Source: Daedaleopsis sinensis (lineage: Eukaryota; Basidiomycota; Agaricomycetes; Polyporales; Polyporaceae). From it: a stretch of 64,000 nt of DNA. Both the position numbers and the translations under genes were made by a program. Location: positions 5,270,001-5,334,000 of the forward strand of contig CM066300.1 of the NCBI GenBank assembly GCA_033807695.1, read 5' to 3'. Positions within the stretch are counted from its first letter, which is position 1. The number at the start of each line of letters is the position of its first letter. Below, piece by piece: positions 12,680-24,794 of this stretch. The notes beneath the pieces were generated by a model, which saw only the letters and a program-made list of their open reading frames with translations, had not been told where the DNA came from and made no database searches.

Positions 12680-14477
12680 TGTGTGCGGCGACGAAAAGGA
12701 GGGCGGGGACAAAGAGCGGCTTGACCGACGTTGGCCGCATCTTAAACAGGACCGCGACCTCCTCCACCTCGACGATGACAGCGATGACGATGTGGAGGGC
12801 GGAGCTACAACTCGCGCCAATGACGGTCACACCCACGCGTCCTGTCACAGACACGCACTAGTCAAGTAACAGTCACACCGTCCTATCTACGTAAGCTTAG
12901 TATCTGCGTCCGACTAGTACTAGTAGTACTCCGACAGTCCGACTAGTGCTCCTGGGTCCAGCTGGCTGGTGCCACGCACGGAGCTGCTAAATGCCCGGAT
13001 GCTGCAACCACACGGTGCGCGTATTTCCCAATTTTCAGTGTGCTGGTGCAATGACTGGTATCTATGCTCCAGATGCTCCTGAGCCCCTCCTTATCTCGCC
13101 ATTCGTATAGGACGAGGCGGGTGGGCGATCACCGGCACCCACGTCGACACCTCGCCCTTCAAATTTTCAAAGCTTCAGCTTCAGCTCCGACCTTCCCGGA
13201 GGGGTGTCTACGACGTCATTTCCAACCCAAGTCGCGAGTGGGAGCACGTCTAGTATAGCAGCGTGTGTCTTTGAGGTGTGTGCGAGCCCCTCACAACGGA
13301 GAACTTGATGCATTCCGGGTGCACGTGTGCGACTAACTCTCTCATTCGCGACCGATGGGCGTACTTATGTAGTATGTAAGAATCTTAGTCCGATCACTAC
13401 GGTTTATGATAGATGACCGGATGACCACTGGTCCGTGTACAGCTGTGTACAGTCACAGAGATCCCCTCGGCCGTACCCGAATATGAAGATGCGCAGCTCT
13501 CATGTAATCACCTGTAACTCCGGAGATAACTAGAAATAAAGAGCGATGCCCGGGCCCAATCTCGTGCTGGGCCCTCGGTGCCTCAGCGTTACCTGCTTTC
13601 CTTCTCGATCTCCAGCCGTGAAGCTTTGAACTTCACGCTCGCGCATTGACCGTGGCCATCGGGATCACGGAAGCAGACTCGGCACTCGTGACTCGACCTC
13701 TCTGCGCTCGTCCAGAGGTACTTAGACGTGGGCGATGGCGGCCGCTCTCACTGTCAAGCATCAGCATGGATCGCAACATACGAGGCATACTTAGCGGCTG
13801 AATCGATGCGAGCGCGGAAGAAGGCGTCGGGCCCGCGGTGCCCCCGAACAGAGCGCCCTGATGTGCCCTTTCCGCACGACCGGATCGACGGGTTCCTTGC
13901 GCGGGTTCGCGTTATTGCCCTAGGGCCTAGGGAGGAATGGCGCTGAGTGCCTGGATAGATACTTGGTGAGTGTCCTTGAGTGTCGCATTCACGAGTCGAT
14001 ACCTGTACCCTGGAATGTCGTGTGGAGCGTGGACCGCGTTCCAACATATACACAGCAGCCTGCAGGTAGGCAGGCTTCACTTCGAGCGCGACATGCAATG
14101 CGACGCTGACGCAGAAACGTACAACGCGGAGCCCAGCGCGAGCCTCTATGAACATTGTATCGCGCATTGTAGGTATGTAAGTGGACGGCCAAGAGTGTAC
14201 CGATATTCTGAAGCTCATGTCCGCACTAGTCTCCGTAGCCAACCAAGATTGAAAGATGACAGTCGATCTTTCTTTGTCATGTATCCGCACCAGTACTTGC
14301 TTCCCCCGCTTCTCGCGTATATTTTCGTGTCGGCGTCTGCTAGGATGGGTCATATATTTCCAAATTCCACCTCTTGTCTTCCGCGGTTCTCACCGTGGCC
14401 TTCCAGTGTCCACCCTCTGCTGCTATCTGTTCGACGCCGTCCACTCTTACACTCCCTTCTGTTAGGCGGTTCACACG
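12680..14477. other. 1.8-kb intergenic region
   Basis: This separates a leftward and a rightward gene and should hold both promoters. A 199-codon open frame on the minus strand (13754-14353) and a 198-codon frame on the plus strand (13970-14566) overlap and show no domain or conserved motif. Small inverted repeats are visible: GGGCCCA/TGGGCCC with a 9-nt loop near 13553-13575, and GTGAAG/CTTCAC near 13617-13635. Nothing else is supported. Confidence 0.4.
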
Positions 14478-16967
14478 ATGTTTTCGAGCTCGGTAAAGCT
14501 CATCGCCCTCGGTTTGGTAAGTCCGTGAAAGTCCTACTCACGCACAGTGCTGACATTTTCTGCTAGGCGGCACACCAGGTTTTCCGGAGATACGAGACGT
14601 ACTCCATTGCCGCACACACAAGCCTCCTCCTCCTACCCCCTGCGCTCGTCGCATTCTCCGCCACCGCGTCCCTCTCCTGGCTGGCCGACCCCCGCGCGCT
14701 CTCGTACTACTATGGAACCTATCTCGTGTCTCTCGTGCTCTCCGTCATCCTCTACCGTCTCTCCCCCTTCCACCCCCTCGCAGGCTATCCCGGACCCTTC
14801 TGGTGCCGCACGACCCAGTTCTGGAACGCGTTTATGACGATCCCCGGGCGGCGGCACAAGTACCTCCAAGCGCTGCACGAGCGGTACGGAGATATCGTTC
14901 GCATTGGTGCGCGCTCTCCTCTCGTCTCCACGCGACGCTGGACAGGCGTGGGCTGACTGTCGCTCTATGCTCGATGTGCGCGCGCGTCGCTCGAATGCAG
15001 GCCCGAACGAGCTCACAGTCAGGGACTCGTCCATGATTGGCGCGCTCATGGGCACACCCGGTGTGCCGAAAGGAGCCAGTGAGTCTTCTTCTTTCTATTC
15101 CTTCTTCTTTCACGGCGCCCCCCGCTCTCTCTCTGCGGACGCCCCGGACGGAGCACGAAGCTTGCCTTGCTTCTCACATCATCAGACGCGGCGCGCGCAC
15201 TGTGCACGCGGCGTGTGGACGTGTGCATGGGCAATACCGTCTTGCGCGAGCGTCGCTTACACACATCTGGCGCGCGGACGACCTAGTGCTGACGAAGAGA
15301 ACGTGCTGCGCTTTGCAGACTTCATCGGGAGCATGCTCACGCTGGATGTGCCGATGGTCGGGATCATGAACACAGAGGAGCACCTCCGCCGGCGGCGCCC
15401 ATGGAATCGCGGCCTTGGGGCAGCAGCGCTGAAGGAGTACGAGCACCTCATCATGAAGAGAGCGCGGCAGCTCGTCGAGAGGCTCGAAGAGCAGGAGGGA
15501 GAGGTCGTGCTCGGGAAGTGGTTCAATTACTTCAGGTGCGGTCTCAGCTTCCGGTGGTGGACGTGCGACTGAATCCTCTAGCGCTACAGCTACGATGTCA
15601 TGAGCGATATGACGTGAGTATTCGTGCGATGATGTTTCATACCTAGCGGTTCAGTGCTCATAGTGATGCATACGTGTAGGTTCGGCGGAGGATCGGAACT
15701 TCTTAAAGAGGGCGACCAGGCGAACGTATGGCGCGTCATTGAGGAAGGCCTCGTGTGCGTATTGTACAAGGATCCCTCATTATGCGATCGAACTAGGTGC
15801 TGATCCTCCATCATAGTCCTGCGACGTTCCTATCGCAGGTACCATGGCTCGGCATCTACATCGGGCTCATACCCGTTGCAGTCAAGCCCCTGAACGAGTT
15901 CCTCTTGCTTGGGAAACGATTTGCGACCAAGCGGATTTCCCGCGGGTCTACCACCCGCGACCTCTTTCACTACCTTGTGAGCCTCTCGCTGTCTTCGCTC
16001 CTGGCCTTTAGTTCGACTCTGATATGTATGTCCTTCTCCAGAACGAGGAAGACCAGCCGGATAAACCCTCTCCGCCGATAAGCCAGCTCGTCGACGACGG
16101 CATCCTCGCGGTCGTGGCCGGTTCGGACACGGTCTCGAGCGCGCTGACAAACATATTCTTCTGCCTACTCACCCATCCCGAGGTCTACGCGAGGCTGCGA
16201 GATGAGGTGGACAGGTATTATCCGCAGGGAGAAGACCCTTTTGACGGCAAGCACTATCGGGATATGGTGTACCTGCAGGCGGTCATGTGCGTTATTTCGA
16301 CCGCCCTCTCCCAGTTAATTGCGCTCACACCTCACGGACAGCAACGAGGCCATCAGGCTGCTACCTCCCATCATGACAAACAGCCCACGGAAGGTTCCGC
16401 ACAACTCACCAGGCGTCCATGTCGCATCCACGTGAGCGTTCGCCCGTTGCGCATATCGTTCTCCAGCACGCGCATCTGACTGCCATGTCCGACAGCTACC
16501 TCCCCCCCGGTACGACGATCATCGTCCCGCCCTACTCCTCCCACCGCAACCCCGCGAACTTCACCCTCCCAGACGCGTTCTGGCCCGAACGCTGGCTAGT
16601 CGCCTCCGGGCAGATGCCCCTCGCGGACGCCCCGCTCCCGCACCCGGTCCCCGCCCTCGCGGATGCGTCGTCGTGTGCGCCTTCGCCGCTCGACAGCCAC
16701 GTGTCCAAGGCCACGCCCACCGCACGGGGGCCGTTCACGCACGAGGAAACCGCGTTCCTCGCGTTCTCGCATGGGCCGATGAACTGTGTCGGGAAGGGGC
16801 TCGCGATGCTCGAGATGCGGACGATCGTATGTACGATGGTGCAGAGATTCGAGATGCGGCTGCGGGAGGGGTGGGACGCGCGGGAGTACGAGCGCGGGTA
16901 TAAGGATTACTTCGTCGCGACGCGCCCGGAGGTGCCTGTGTTGTTGAAGAGGAGGGGGACTGCGTGA
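14478..16967 (+). CDS. cytochrome P450 monooxygenase (microsomal type)
   Basis: A membrane-anchored heme monooxygenase. The hydrophobic N-terminus (HTSLLLLPPALVAFSATASL and YLVSLVLSVILYRLSP) is followed by the proline hinge HPLAGYPGPFW. Then come ERYGDIVRIGPNELTV, the helix C region HLRRRRPWNRGL, the I-helix AVVAGSDTVSSAL, the ExxR motif in NEAIRLLPP, the PERW motif in FWPERWL, and the heme-binding loop FSHGPMNCVGKGLAMLE with the ligand Cys near 16788. Introns are short. The join between KGA (about 15079) and the exon starting near 15280-15330 is not resolved by eye: the expected WxGR-type segment is not obvious, so one small exon may be missed or diverged. The rest of the frame is intact. 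Substrate is unknown. A decayed relative lies at about 28.75-30.2 kb. Confidence 0.85.
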
Positions 16968-17449
16968 AGTCGATGGAGCCGCGAAGTCCTTTTACAGGCG
17001 CGTCCTTACTACTGCCAGGCACGCCCAGATCACCTGTGATCACATGTATAGCACTTAAGCTTCACCACTGAAGCTTTGAAGCACGAGGTGCCGCCGCCAT
17101 AACGATGTTGAAACTTGACGTTTCTACTGGCACTAGTGCTCGCGATTGTTACGGGTGCAAAGACCTAAACCAAAGTCCTGATATCCCAGCATCAGCATAT
17201 ATGGTCGGATCGGAAGACTATGCCGCGGCGTAGCTGCAAGCATCCAGTGACTTCCTCGAGGAGGACAGTCACGGCGGTAACTAGCAGGACTACCTCGCTC
17301 TAGCGCCCAGCATTCGCTGAACGCGTGAGGTCACGCGTGACGCTTCGCGTCATGCCCGTAAAAGGGACCCATCCGAAGCCACCTTCAGCTTGGCCCTCTA
17401 GATTAGATGCTAGCTTGACACCCTCACCTCCCGCTCTCCCGCCTGCACG
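16968..17449. other. intergenic region
   Basis: About 480 bp between two rightward genes; presumed promoter of the XPG-like gene. No gene or recognisable regulatory element stands out. Confidence 0.4.
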
Positions 17450-20400
17450 ATGGGTGTCAGTAATCTTTGGTCTGTAAGTACTTTCTAATGCAGACTATGT
17501 ATGCCAGCGACTAAGCATCGGTTACTAGATTCTCAACAAGGCCGGAACATCGCGGGCCATAGCCAATCTCGCCGTCGTCGACGGCTTCGAGAAAAACGAA
17601 AACGGAACCCGGTCTCTCCGCGTCGGTGTCGACGCGAGCCTCTGGCTTCAGCATGCCACTCAAGCCTTCGCGGGCTACGGTCGCAAATCGAACAGTGCTA
17701 CCCAGAAACGAGATGACGTTGGCGCGAACCCCGACCTGAGGACGCTCTTCTTCCGCCTCTCCAAGCTCTCCAAGCTTCCGTTCTCGCTGCTCTTTGTTTT
17801 TGATGGGCCGAACCGGCCCAAGGTGAAGCGAGGGAGCAAGATGGGCAAGTCGGGCTCGCATCATCTCGCGCGCGGCTTCAAGCAGCTTCTCGACATCTTC
17901 GGGATGGACTGGCGTGTCGTGAGTCTCCTCTGCGCATTACGGCATCTTCTCCCGAGCACCCACATTCTCCATCTATCAAGGCGAAAGGCGAGGCCGAGGC
18001 CGAACTCGCGTGTCTCAATCGCATCGGCTCGCTCGACGCGATTATTTCGGACGACGTCGACACTTTTCTGTTTGGCGCTCGGACGGTGATCAAAAAGTGA
18101 GTCCTTTGCTTGCTCGTGCAGTTCACGGCTTCGGGAGATGTCGGTGTCTATGTTCAATGGGACGGCTGGCGACGAGAGCCATAGCGGCTAAGACATCCCG
18201 CGCACTATGCAACATATGGAAGATCAGACCGAACTTTGTCGGACCAAACCTCCCTTCTGTCGGTTGTTCTCAAAAACACGCCGGAAGCTCCTCTCCACAG
18301 TCATGAACTTCATGTATTCAATCATCTTTTTTCACGCGCAGTACGAGTCTCAACCTCACGGGCAACAAGGCTGAACCTGCTCAAGATGCGAACGGCAAGC
18401 CTAGCAACCACCACGCGTTGGTTTATACGGCCGCGGCGATTGCAGAATATCCACAAGTCGCGCTCACCCGTGGTGGCCTTATCTTCATCGCTCTGCTCGC
18501 GGGAGGTGATTACGATCAAGTGCGTTCCGTTCGTTGTGCATATGCATTTTCATCTTCTATGCACTGACAATCTCTCAGGGTGTCCGAAATCTCGGACTTA
18601 AAAGTGGACATGCACTCGCCCGCCTCGGTTTCGGGGATAGCCTACTCACTGAGTACGAGTCTCGATCATCTGAAGACTTCCGCCTCTTCGTCCAGCAATG
18701 GCGCACGGAGCTCGAGGCAGAACTGCATACCAACGAACACCAGCTACTCCATTCGAGGTACCCTAGCTTCCACTTTCCCGCCGACTTCCCGCGCATCAGC
18801 ACGCTCGGTATGTACGTTCGTCCAGTGACAAATGCGAGTGCGGGTGTTGCGGCGGCACCCCCACGCGAAACTCGGTCCATCGACCTCCCTGCGCTCGCAC
18901 GGTTCTGCGAAGATAATTTCACCGAGTGGGGAGCCCGCTCGAAGATTCTCCAGCGGTTCAAGACCTTGCTTACAGACGGGCTGGTGATGACTGTCCTCAG
19001 AGCGGCCGCACTCGAGGCGGATAAGCGCGAGGAGGAGAAGCAGATCGCAGCCGGCCGGCGCGAGCGCGACATCCGACTTCGTGGCGTGCTGAAGGTCGCG
19101 CCGGAGGACGAGGTCGGGACGTCGGCGACGCTGGTGAGGAAGTGCCTCGTGCCGAAGAAGAGGGCGACGCGCGACGAGCGCATGGAGCATATCGCCGCGG
19201 CGTTCGTCAACCGCGGGTCGCCTGAGCCTGAGCAGCAGGAGGAAGCAGTCGAGGAGGTCGAGGATCGCCACCCGCTCATTGTGGGGATCACACGGACGCG
19301 GGAACATGTCTCGACGGACAAACTCTTCGAGTACCGCGTTGAAGTCTGCCCTCGCCAGTTCGTCGAGATAGCCAACTCCGGGATCCGTGGCAAGCACCCC
19401 GATCCCGAGGCCGCGCGCCGCGGCGCCCATAGCGACGAGGAGATGACCGACCAGCATGGCGCTGAACAGGGTGGGATGAAGAAGTCTAAGGACCCGAACG
19501 AGAACACGCTCCTCTGGATTCCCGCATCCATCCTCCGCCAGGTGCATCCGACGCTCGTCGAGGAGTACGAAGAGCGTATTCGGGCGAAGAAATCCCCCAA
19601 GAAGCGCACGACGGCCTCTGATCAGCCTCTCGCACAAGACGGCGCGGGACCGCCGCACGCAAGCGCGACTGCTCCGACCGCTAGCAAGGGGAAAGGCAAG
19701 GGCCGGGCTCGCGGGCGCGCCACAGTCGTGGAGGAATACGACTTCCTCGCCATCAACCCATTCGCCTCCGCTGCACCCGCGCGTGACGATTTCACCCCGT
19801 TCGCAGAGTGCAGCTTCCCCCAGCGGACGGGCAAATTCGTGTTCGCCTGGCCGGACCCCGATGATCCCGACAACCTCGTCGTCGACTCGGAGCGCGATGA
19901 CCTACCGACGACGGTCGACTACGCCGACATTGAGGCGCTTGGCGGGCTCGTGTACCGCGAGTATGGGAATCTACCTGTCCCGGCCCCCGCTCGTCCTCGT
20001 CCTGCTGCTCGTGCTGCTGCTGCTGCTCCGGCCATCGCGTCGGGTTCTGGCTCTGCCTCCACAAACGCTTCCCAGTCGCAGCCGGCACGACGTGCCGGTC
20101 AGAGCCGCAGTGCGGCGAATGACAGCGACATGCCAGCGTCGCAGAGTCGCCAGCGTGTCACAAGCACCAGCACCGGCGCACGTCAGCGCGGGGTGCGGGC
20201 CCAGGACGAGCAGGACGATGACGAGGAGCCGTGGAGCGAACCTGAAGACAGCGGTCCCTTCAGCAACATCGACCGAATCATCGACCAGGCGCTCGGTATC
20301 CTCCCAGGCGGGCGCAGCGGGGCGGTCAAGCGCAAGCGTCCGCAGAAGCCCGCTCGTGGCAGACCTCGCGCGGCCGCAGCCGCATCGGGGTCCAGGGCAG

Positions 20401-21119
20401 GACAGGGAACGCAAGACAAGCAGCCGCCTGCGAAACGCAAGAAGACGGGGACGGGAGGGGCGGGTAGTGCAGGTGCGAGGCAGTCGCTCCCTGCGAGGTC
20501 GAGCTCGCCACCCGCGAACCGCAGACGGTCGGAGCCATTTCCCGACATACCGTCTTTGTCCTCCGATGACGAGCGACCGTCTTCGCCCGCCCCGCCCCCG
20601 CCGTCTTGTCAGCCGAGTGCAGCGGCGCAGGCTCGCGCCGCACGCCCGCGGCCCGCGGCACGCAGAGATGGGGATGTGGACATGGCGGACGTGATCAGCA
20701 TCTCGAGCGACTCCGACTCGGACTCGGACTCGTCTGGGAGCGACGTGTGGGCTAGCGTGCGCCTGCCGCTGTACACGCAGCGCAAGGCGGCCGAGTCCGA
20801 CCGGTCGCTGTCGCGTTCGCAGGCGGCGGAGGATGCGGAGGAGGACAAGGACGAGGAGGACGAGGAGATACCGATAGAGACATTCGATTGGGACGACAGC
20901 ACCTGGAGCAGGGACTACTTGAAGACCGGCCGTCGGCCTGCTGGTGCGGGTGTGGGTGCCGCGCTGGCGTCGGCGTCGGGGAGCAAGTCCGTTTCGGCAT
21001 CGGGCAGGGGGGTGTATCGTGATGCCCGTCCAGGTGTTCCGTCGTCCTCGCAGGAGAGCGCGTTGGACGACGGGGATGCCTTCTTCAGGGGCGTTTCGAT
21101 CGTGAAGAACCTCACGTAG
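17450..21119 (+). CDS. XPG/Rad2-family structure-specific nuclease, GEN1/Yen1-like
   Basis: A nuclease of the XPG/FEN1 fold; the layout (XPG-N, XPG-I, helix-hairpin-helix, long disordered tail) best matches the GEN1/Yen1 group that cuts branched DNA such as Holliday junctions. Visible elements: start MGVSNLWS spliced to ILNKAGTSRAI; XPG-N with LRVGVDASLWLQHA and LLFVFDGPNRPKVKR; XPG-I with AKGEAEAELACLNR and AIISDDVDTFLFG; GGDYDQ joined to GVRNLGLKSGHALARLGFG, the DNA-binding hairpin. The acidic active-site positions (VDAS, FDGP, GEAEAE, DDVDTF, GGDYD) are all present. From about 19300 the protein is low-complexity, rich in Arg/Ser/Ala with acidic patches and basic clusters that could be nuclear signals. 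One intron (18097-18341, 245 bp) is longer than usual. Yen1 versus other Rad2 subgroups is inferred. Confidence 0.8.
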
Positions 21120-21450
21120 GCCATTGCTATCTTGGTGTGTGTGTCCTTTATCCTGCGTCTTCAGACTCGAGCTTCAGGTCTTTCAAAAGCTCTTACTTTA
21201 TTGTATAAGTATTGCTCCCCTTTTCCGCGACGCGAAGTTCATACATTATTTGCGTAATTTAGACTCTGCATTCTAGTCCGTTATAGTAGTCGTTATAGTC
21301 CTTGATAGCTTTTACAGTATTCCTTCGATGAATGACGTTGACAGACCTGGCCCGGTACTACGAGTACGAGTGACGGTCAGAACGCGAGGCGCCAACGGCC
21401 GGGCCGGGCGCTGTAGGCGGTGACGTCAGACACCCTGAACCACAACATGC
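21120..21450. other. short intergenic region with a CRE site
   Basis: About 330 bp between two rightward genes. A perfect TGACGTCA lies near its right end; nothing else is recognised. Confidence 0.4.
21421..21428. promoter_or_regulatory. CRE-like site TGACGTCA
   Basis: A perfect palindromic CRE, the site bound by fungal ATF/CREB bZIP factors, 23 bp before ATG 21451. Function is inferred from sequence alone. Confidence 0.35.
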
Positions 21451-22131
21451 ATGGTGTGCGTGTTTCGTCCTGCTCTCGCTCTCGGCTTACTGGCGACCAC
21501 GATCAGGCCTGCTCTTACTGCAGCATCTCAGTGTCCCTTACCTGCTCTCTATCGCTCGTACACCATGTCCGACTCGACCCAGCCTGAGCTCGCGCCATCC
21601 TCGCCGGACTTCCTCCAGGACCGCCTCTCGACCCTCCTCGCCTCGCCCCACATCCACTTCAAACAGCCCCCGCTGCTGCAGGGTATACGCATGGGCCACG
21701 GCCCCGTCGACCTCTTCAGCACCCGCTTCATGAACTTCTTCACCCACGATGCGACGGGCGTCGTCGCCGGAAAGCAGGTCGACAAGGAGGGCCTGAAGCA
21801 GGCGTTACTCGCCCTGCAGAAGAAATGGAGTGCTGAGGGCGCGAGCTTCCACCCCCAGGACTCTTCGCTGAAGGTACGTGCCTGCGTGTACACTGTCACT
21901 TGTACTGGGGAGGCGAAGACCAAGTTGTTGAGCAGCCCGCGACGAAGTTCGTGTGGACGCGGACGGATGTCAAGCAGCCGGCCGAGCTCACGGCATCTGC
22001 AGAGTGAGTCCTGTGTATGATGATAATCCACATTGTGCTTGATATCTGGCGTAGGATGAAGGAGGAGGGTGGGACCCATCGTATTAGCTCCCTCACCCTC
22101 GACGGAGACGAATCTCTGTTCTCCGAGTAAT
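21451..22131 (+). CDS. small conserved-looking hypothetical protein with possible mitochondrial leader
   Basis: Not recognised. Three exons: 21451 to about 21873, about 21938 to 22002, and about 22054 to 22131, joined at SLK|PATKFVWTRTDV and TASAE|MKEEGGTHRIS, with frame kept. The first 38 residues (MVCVFRPALALGLLATTIRP and on to LYRSYT) have arginines and no acidic residues, as in a mitochondrial presequence; a shorter start at MSDSTQPEL (about 21565) is also possible. The core FSTRFMNFFTHDATGVVAGK and the following EGLKQALLALQKKW recall NTF2/SnoaL-like folds in length (about 140 residues) and rhythm, but this is weak. Protein expression is likely given two clean introns. Confidence 0.55.
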
Positions 22132-23006
22132 CATAGCCGCCCCGGCTATATCTGTTGTATTTGTAGTGCGCCATATGTATGTCTAGTGCTGCGGTACATT
22201 TCCCAGCTGTGACCACGGTGCGATCGATCTTCAACGTCGCGTGATGGGCGTCGCAGATTAGGTATGTCCTCTAAGCTTCAAGTCTTCCGTTCTAGCACGC
22301 TGTACTGACTTCGTTTGGGAGACACGGGTCCGAATGACCTACGGGTGCAGGTTGGCCCCTCAGAAGCCCCCGAAGCTGCCCCGCTCTCATTCGCTCACTG
22401 CCGCGATCGATCAGGTATTGCCCCTCAGTTGGACTTTGAGCAAGAGACTCGTGCTATCGCCTACTCGGCAAGCGACAATCACCCCCGAACGAAGGTGGTC
22501 GATATCTGAGGGCACCCGTCACGGTGAGTGGTTCACAGACCTTGTTGACCACAGACCCTCACGATCGGGGTTCAACTAATCGATAGACCCAAAGACACAC
22601 ATAGTCGGATGCGAAATTTCGACTCCGCTGTAAGAACAGCCTGACACCTCAAGGCCTCAAGCCTCAAGGCCTTCAGCTGTTCACGATTGTAGTCCCCACG
22701 CCGTGTCCAGCATACCATGCTCCCCCTTCACGAGTGTCCCGGGGATAAGTGCGCCCGTTCGAGATCGCAAAGTTGGCCGTCGACGTAGGTCAGGAAGGTG
22801 AACCTCAGGCCTCACTGCCCATTTCCACTTAGTGTTCACTCATCGTCCGTATCAAGGAGCCGCTATCCGGGTGACGACCGCTCAAGAAACCTTAAGAAAT
22901 GAGAGGCGAGACTCAACACACGAGTACATGCGCGCTTCTGCCCTCATATAGGTCGGCACCGCGCTGTTACTCGCATCTCGCCCCCTCCCCCCAGCTACTC
23001 ACAACC
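22132..23006. other. intergenic region
   Basis: About 875 bp with no gene recognised. A small direct repeat of CCTCAAGGCCT-like words lies near 22648-22675. The right end serves as promoter of the ISG12-like gene. Confidence 0.4.
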
Positions 23007-23839
23007 ATGGCCCCCGCTTTCCATATCTTAGGCGAGTGTCCTTGCACGGCGTAGACGGGATCGCCTAGAGACACACATAATGATGCACGCCCCTTGCAGA
23101 TGCTACGACAGCACTTCAGAGTATATCTGCTCCCTACTACCAATCGAACAGTCTCGAGTGGCCCATGTTTGACAACGCAGAGGTCGCCAAGTGGCTTAGG
23201 GACCACGGAGGCGCGTCACACTTACTCGTACTGCCATCGACCTCCCATGACATATCAGCTTGCAGAGGTCGGGAAGAACATAACCCTCGAAGCCGTCGGC
23301 CACGCAACAAAGTACGTCGGGGAACACCCGCAAGGGACCAGGAACTTGATGATCGGCGTCGGAGTTGTCGTCGGCGTGATCGTGCTCGTCGTCTCCGGCG
23401 TGATCCCTGCCATCTGCACCGCAGTCGCCGTCGCCGTCGCCGCGATAGTTCAACTTCTCTGCACTATCTTCCGCTGTGCGTGTACTCCGCCCGCAGAGAT
23501 CTCGAGACCAGTCACAGAGACCTCATCAGCCCGTCTTCTCTGCAGTGCTGTTCACCCGCCTCGCGTACGTCCTGGCCTTGCTCCTGCAAGCAGTCGGCTT
23601 CGGCGTCAAGGGAATCATCGCGGGTGCGTCTCGCGCTACTGCCGCCTCCAGTTGTCGAGAGCAGGCGTTGCCTGTTTGCTTACGCGCGGGTTCGTGTTCT
23701 TGCAGGGTCGCAGGTGGCCGTGGCGCAGTCTGCCGTGTATGGGGCATTCACGTCCGGGGTCTTGTCGGCGCTGCAGTCGTTCAGCATGGCAGTCTGGAGG
23801 ATCGCGATGTTGCCTTTGCTCGCGGTGACTGCGGTGTAG
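23007..23839 (+). CDS. ISG12/IFI6-16-like small membrane protein
   Basis: A small hydrophobic protein with the pattern of the ISG12 (IFI6/IFI27) family. Exons: 23007-23031, 23100-23210, 23266 to about 23473, then two more ending at 23839. Reading: MAPAFHIL|DATTALQS, then DNAEVAKWLRDHG|EVGKNI, then a glycine/valine-rich span LMIGVGVVVGVIVLVVSGVI and AICTAVAVAVAAIVQLLC. The C-terminal block (KGIIAGSQVAVAQSAVYGAF, then TSGVLSALQSFSM) matches the ISG12 signature of small residues ending in ALQS. The first two introns use GC donors (GGCGAGT at 23032, GGCGCGT at 23211) with normal AG acceptors. Without them the upstream frame does not join the membrane domain. Animal relatives act at mitochondria or the nuclear envelope; the fungal role is unknown. 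Confidence 0.65.
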
Positions 23840-24794
23840 GAGGAACGGAGGGTTGGGAGAGGGGGCGACCGCGGCCACCTTCGACCTGCGGGACTTAGTA
23901 CTCAGGACCGGTTCAAGTTGTAGAGCTGAAGGAGACGAGTGGCCGGGTGTCATTGACTCGTTCGTCGTATGTACGCGCGCACTGTGAATTAGGCCGAAAT
24001 ATGCATGTATGGCTGGATAAGTGACTGGAGAGGTAAGTCGTTGCCGATTGACCAAACGACGTGGTTAACTCACGCCCAGGCAGGTTTCCATATACGGTGT
24101 TGTGATAGTGCGAGGGCTGCCGAGCCCGAGGCCCGGTCGCGCGAGGCTACGGCAGCGCAGTCACTGGTGTTCCTGTGACAGATCGTCGGACTGGCATACA
24201 TCATCGTGCATCGTATGCATGCATGAGGCCTTGAGGCCTGAGATCTGATCCCGAGCGAGCGCATGTGCAAGGGCCCTCTTGCTCAAGCGGAGGCCCCCTC
24301 CCCGGCCACACCTCCGGCGGACGCTCTCGTTCGACCCCCGGGCCACTCTTGGTCCTACCTCGAGTCCTGGGGACATGCGTGGCGCGCGCTGCTCGTACCG
24401 ATTGCGCCGGGCCGCCCGGACGCTAATGGGAGTAGGTCTCCACACCTCCGTCACGGTATCTCCATCGTGTTTGAGGACAGACTAGAGCTTCAGGCGTACA
24501 TGGGCAGGTCACCAACCCCCGGACCGCGAACGCGACCTTCTATGAATCTGAGGCAAGAAGGTGGAGCGACGAGGAAGAAATTGCATGGGCGTTGGCCGGG
24601 GATGTTCGAGGCCGCGCTCTTTCAAAGTTGAAACGTCGATAGTTGAGCTGTCGGTTCTGCGACCGTACACACATAGGATTATGGCTAGAGGGTGACCGGT
24701 GATCCATCCTGCAGACATATCGAACCCGGTTGGGCACCCTAGCGTGACTCGCTCGCATTGCGTGGCAGCAAGGAACCTAATACATCCGACGACA
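23840..24794. other. convergent intergenic region
   Basis: About 955 bp between facing 3' ends. Several short open frames on both strands show no domain. No gene is supported. Confidence 0.4.

Noticed and set aside
13754..14566. Overlapping open frames of about 200 codons on both strands
   Set aside because: No domain, no splice pattern, and the plus-strand frame runs into the true P450 start region in a different frame.
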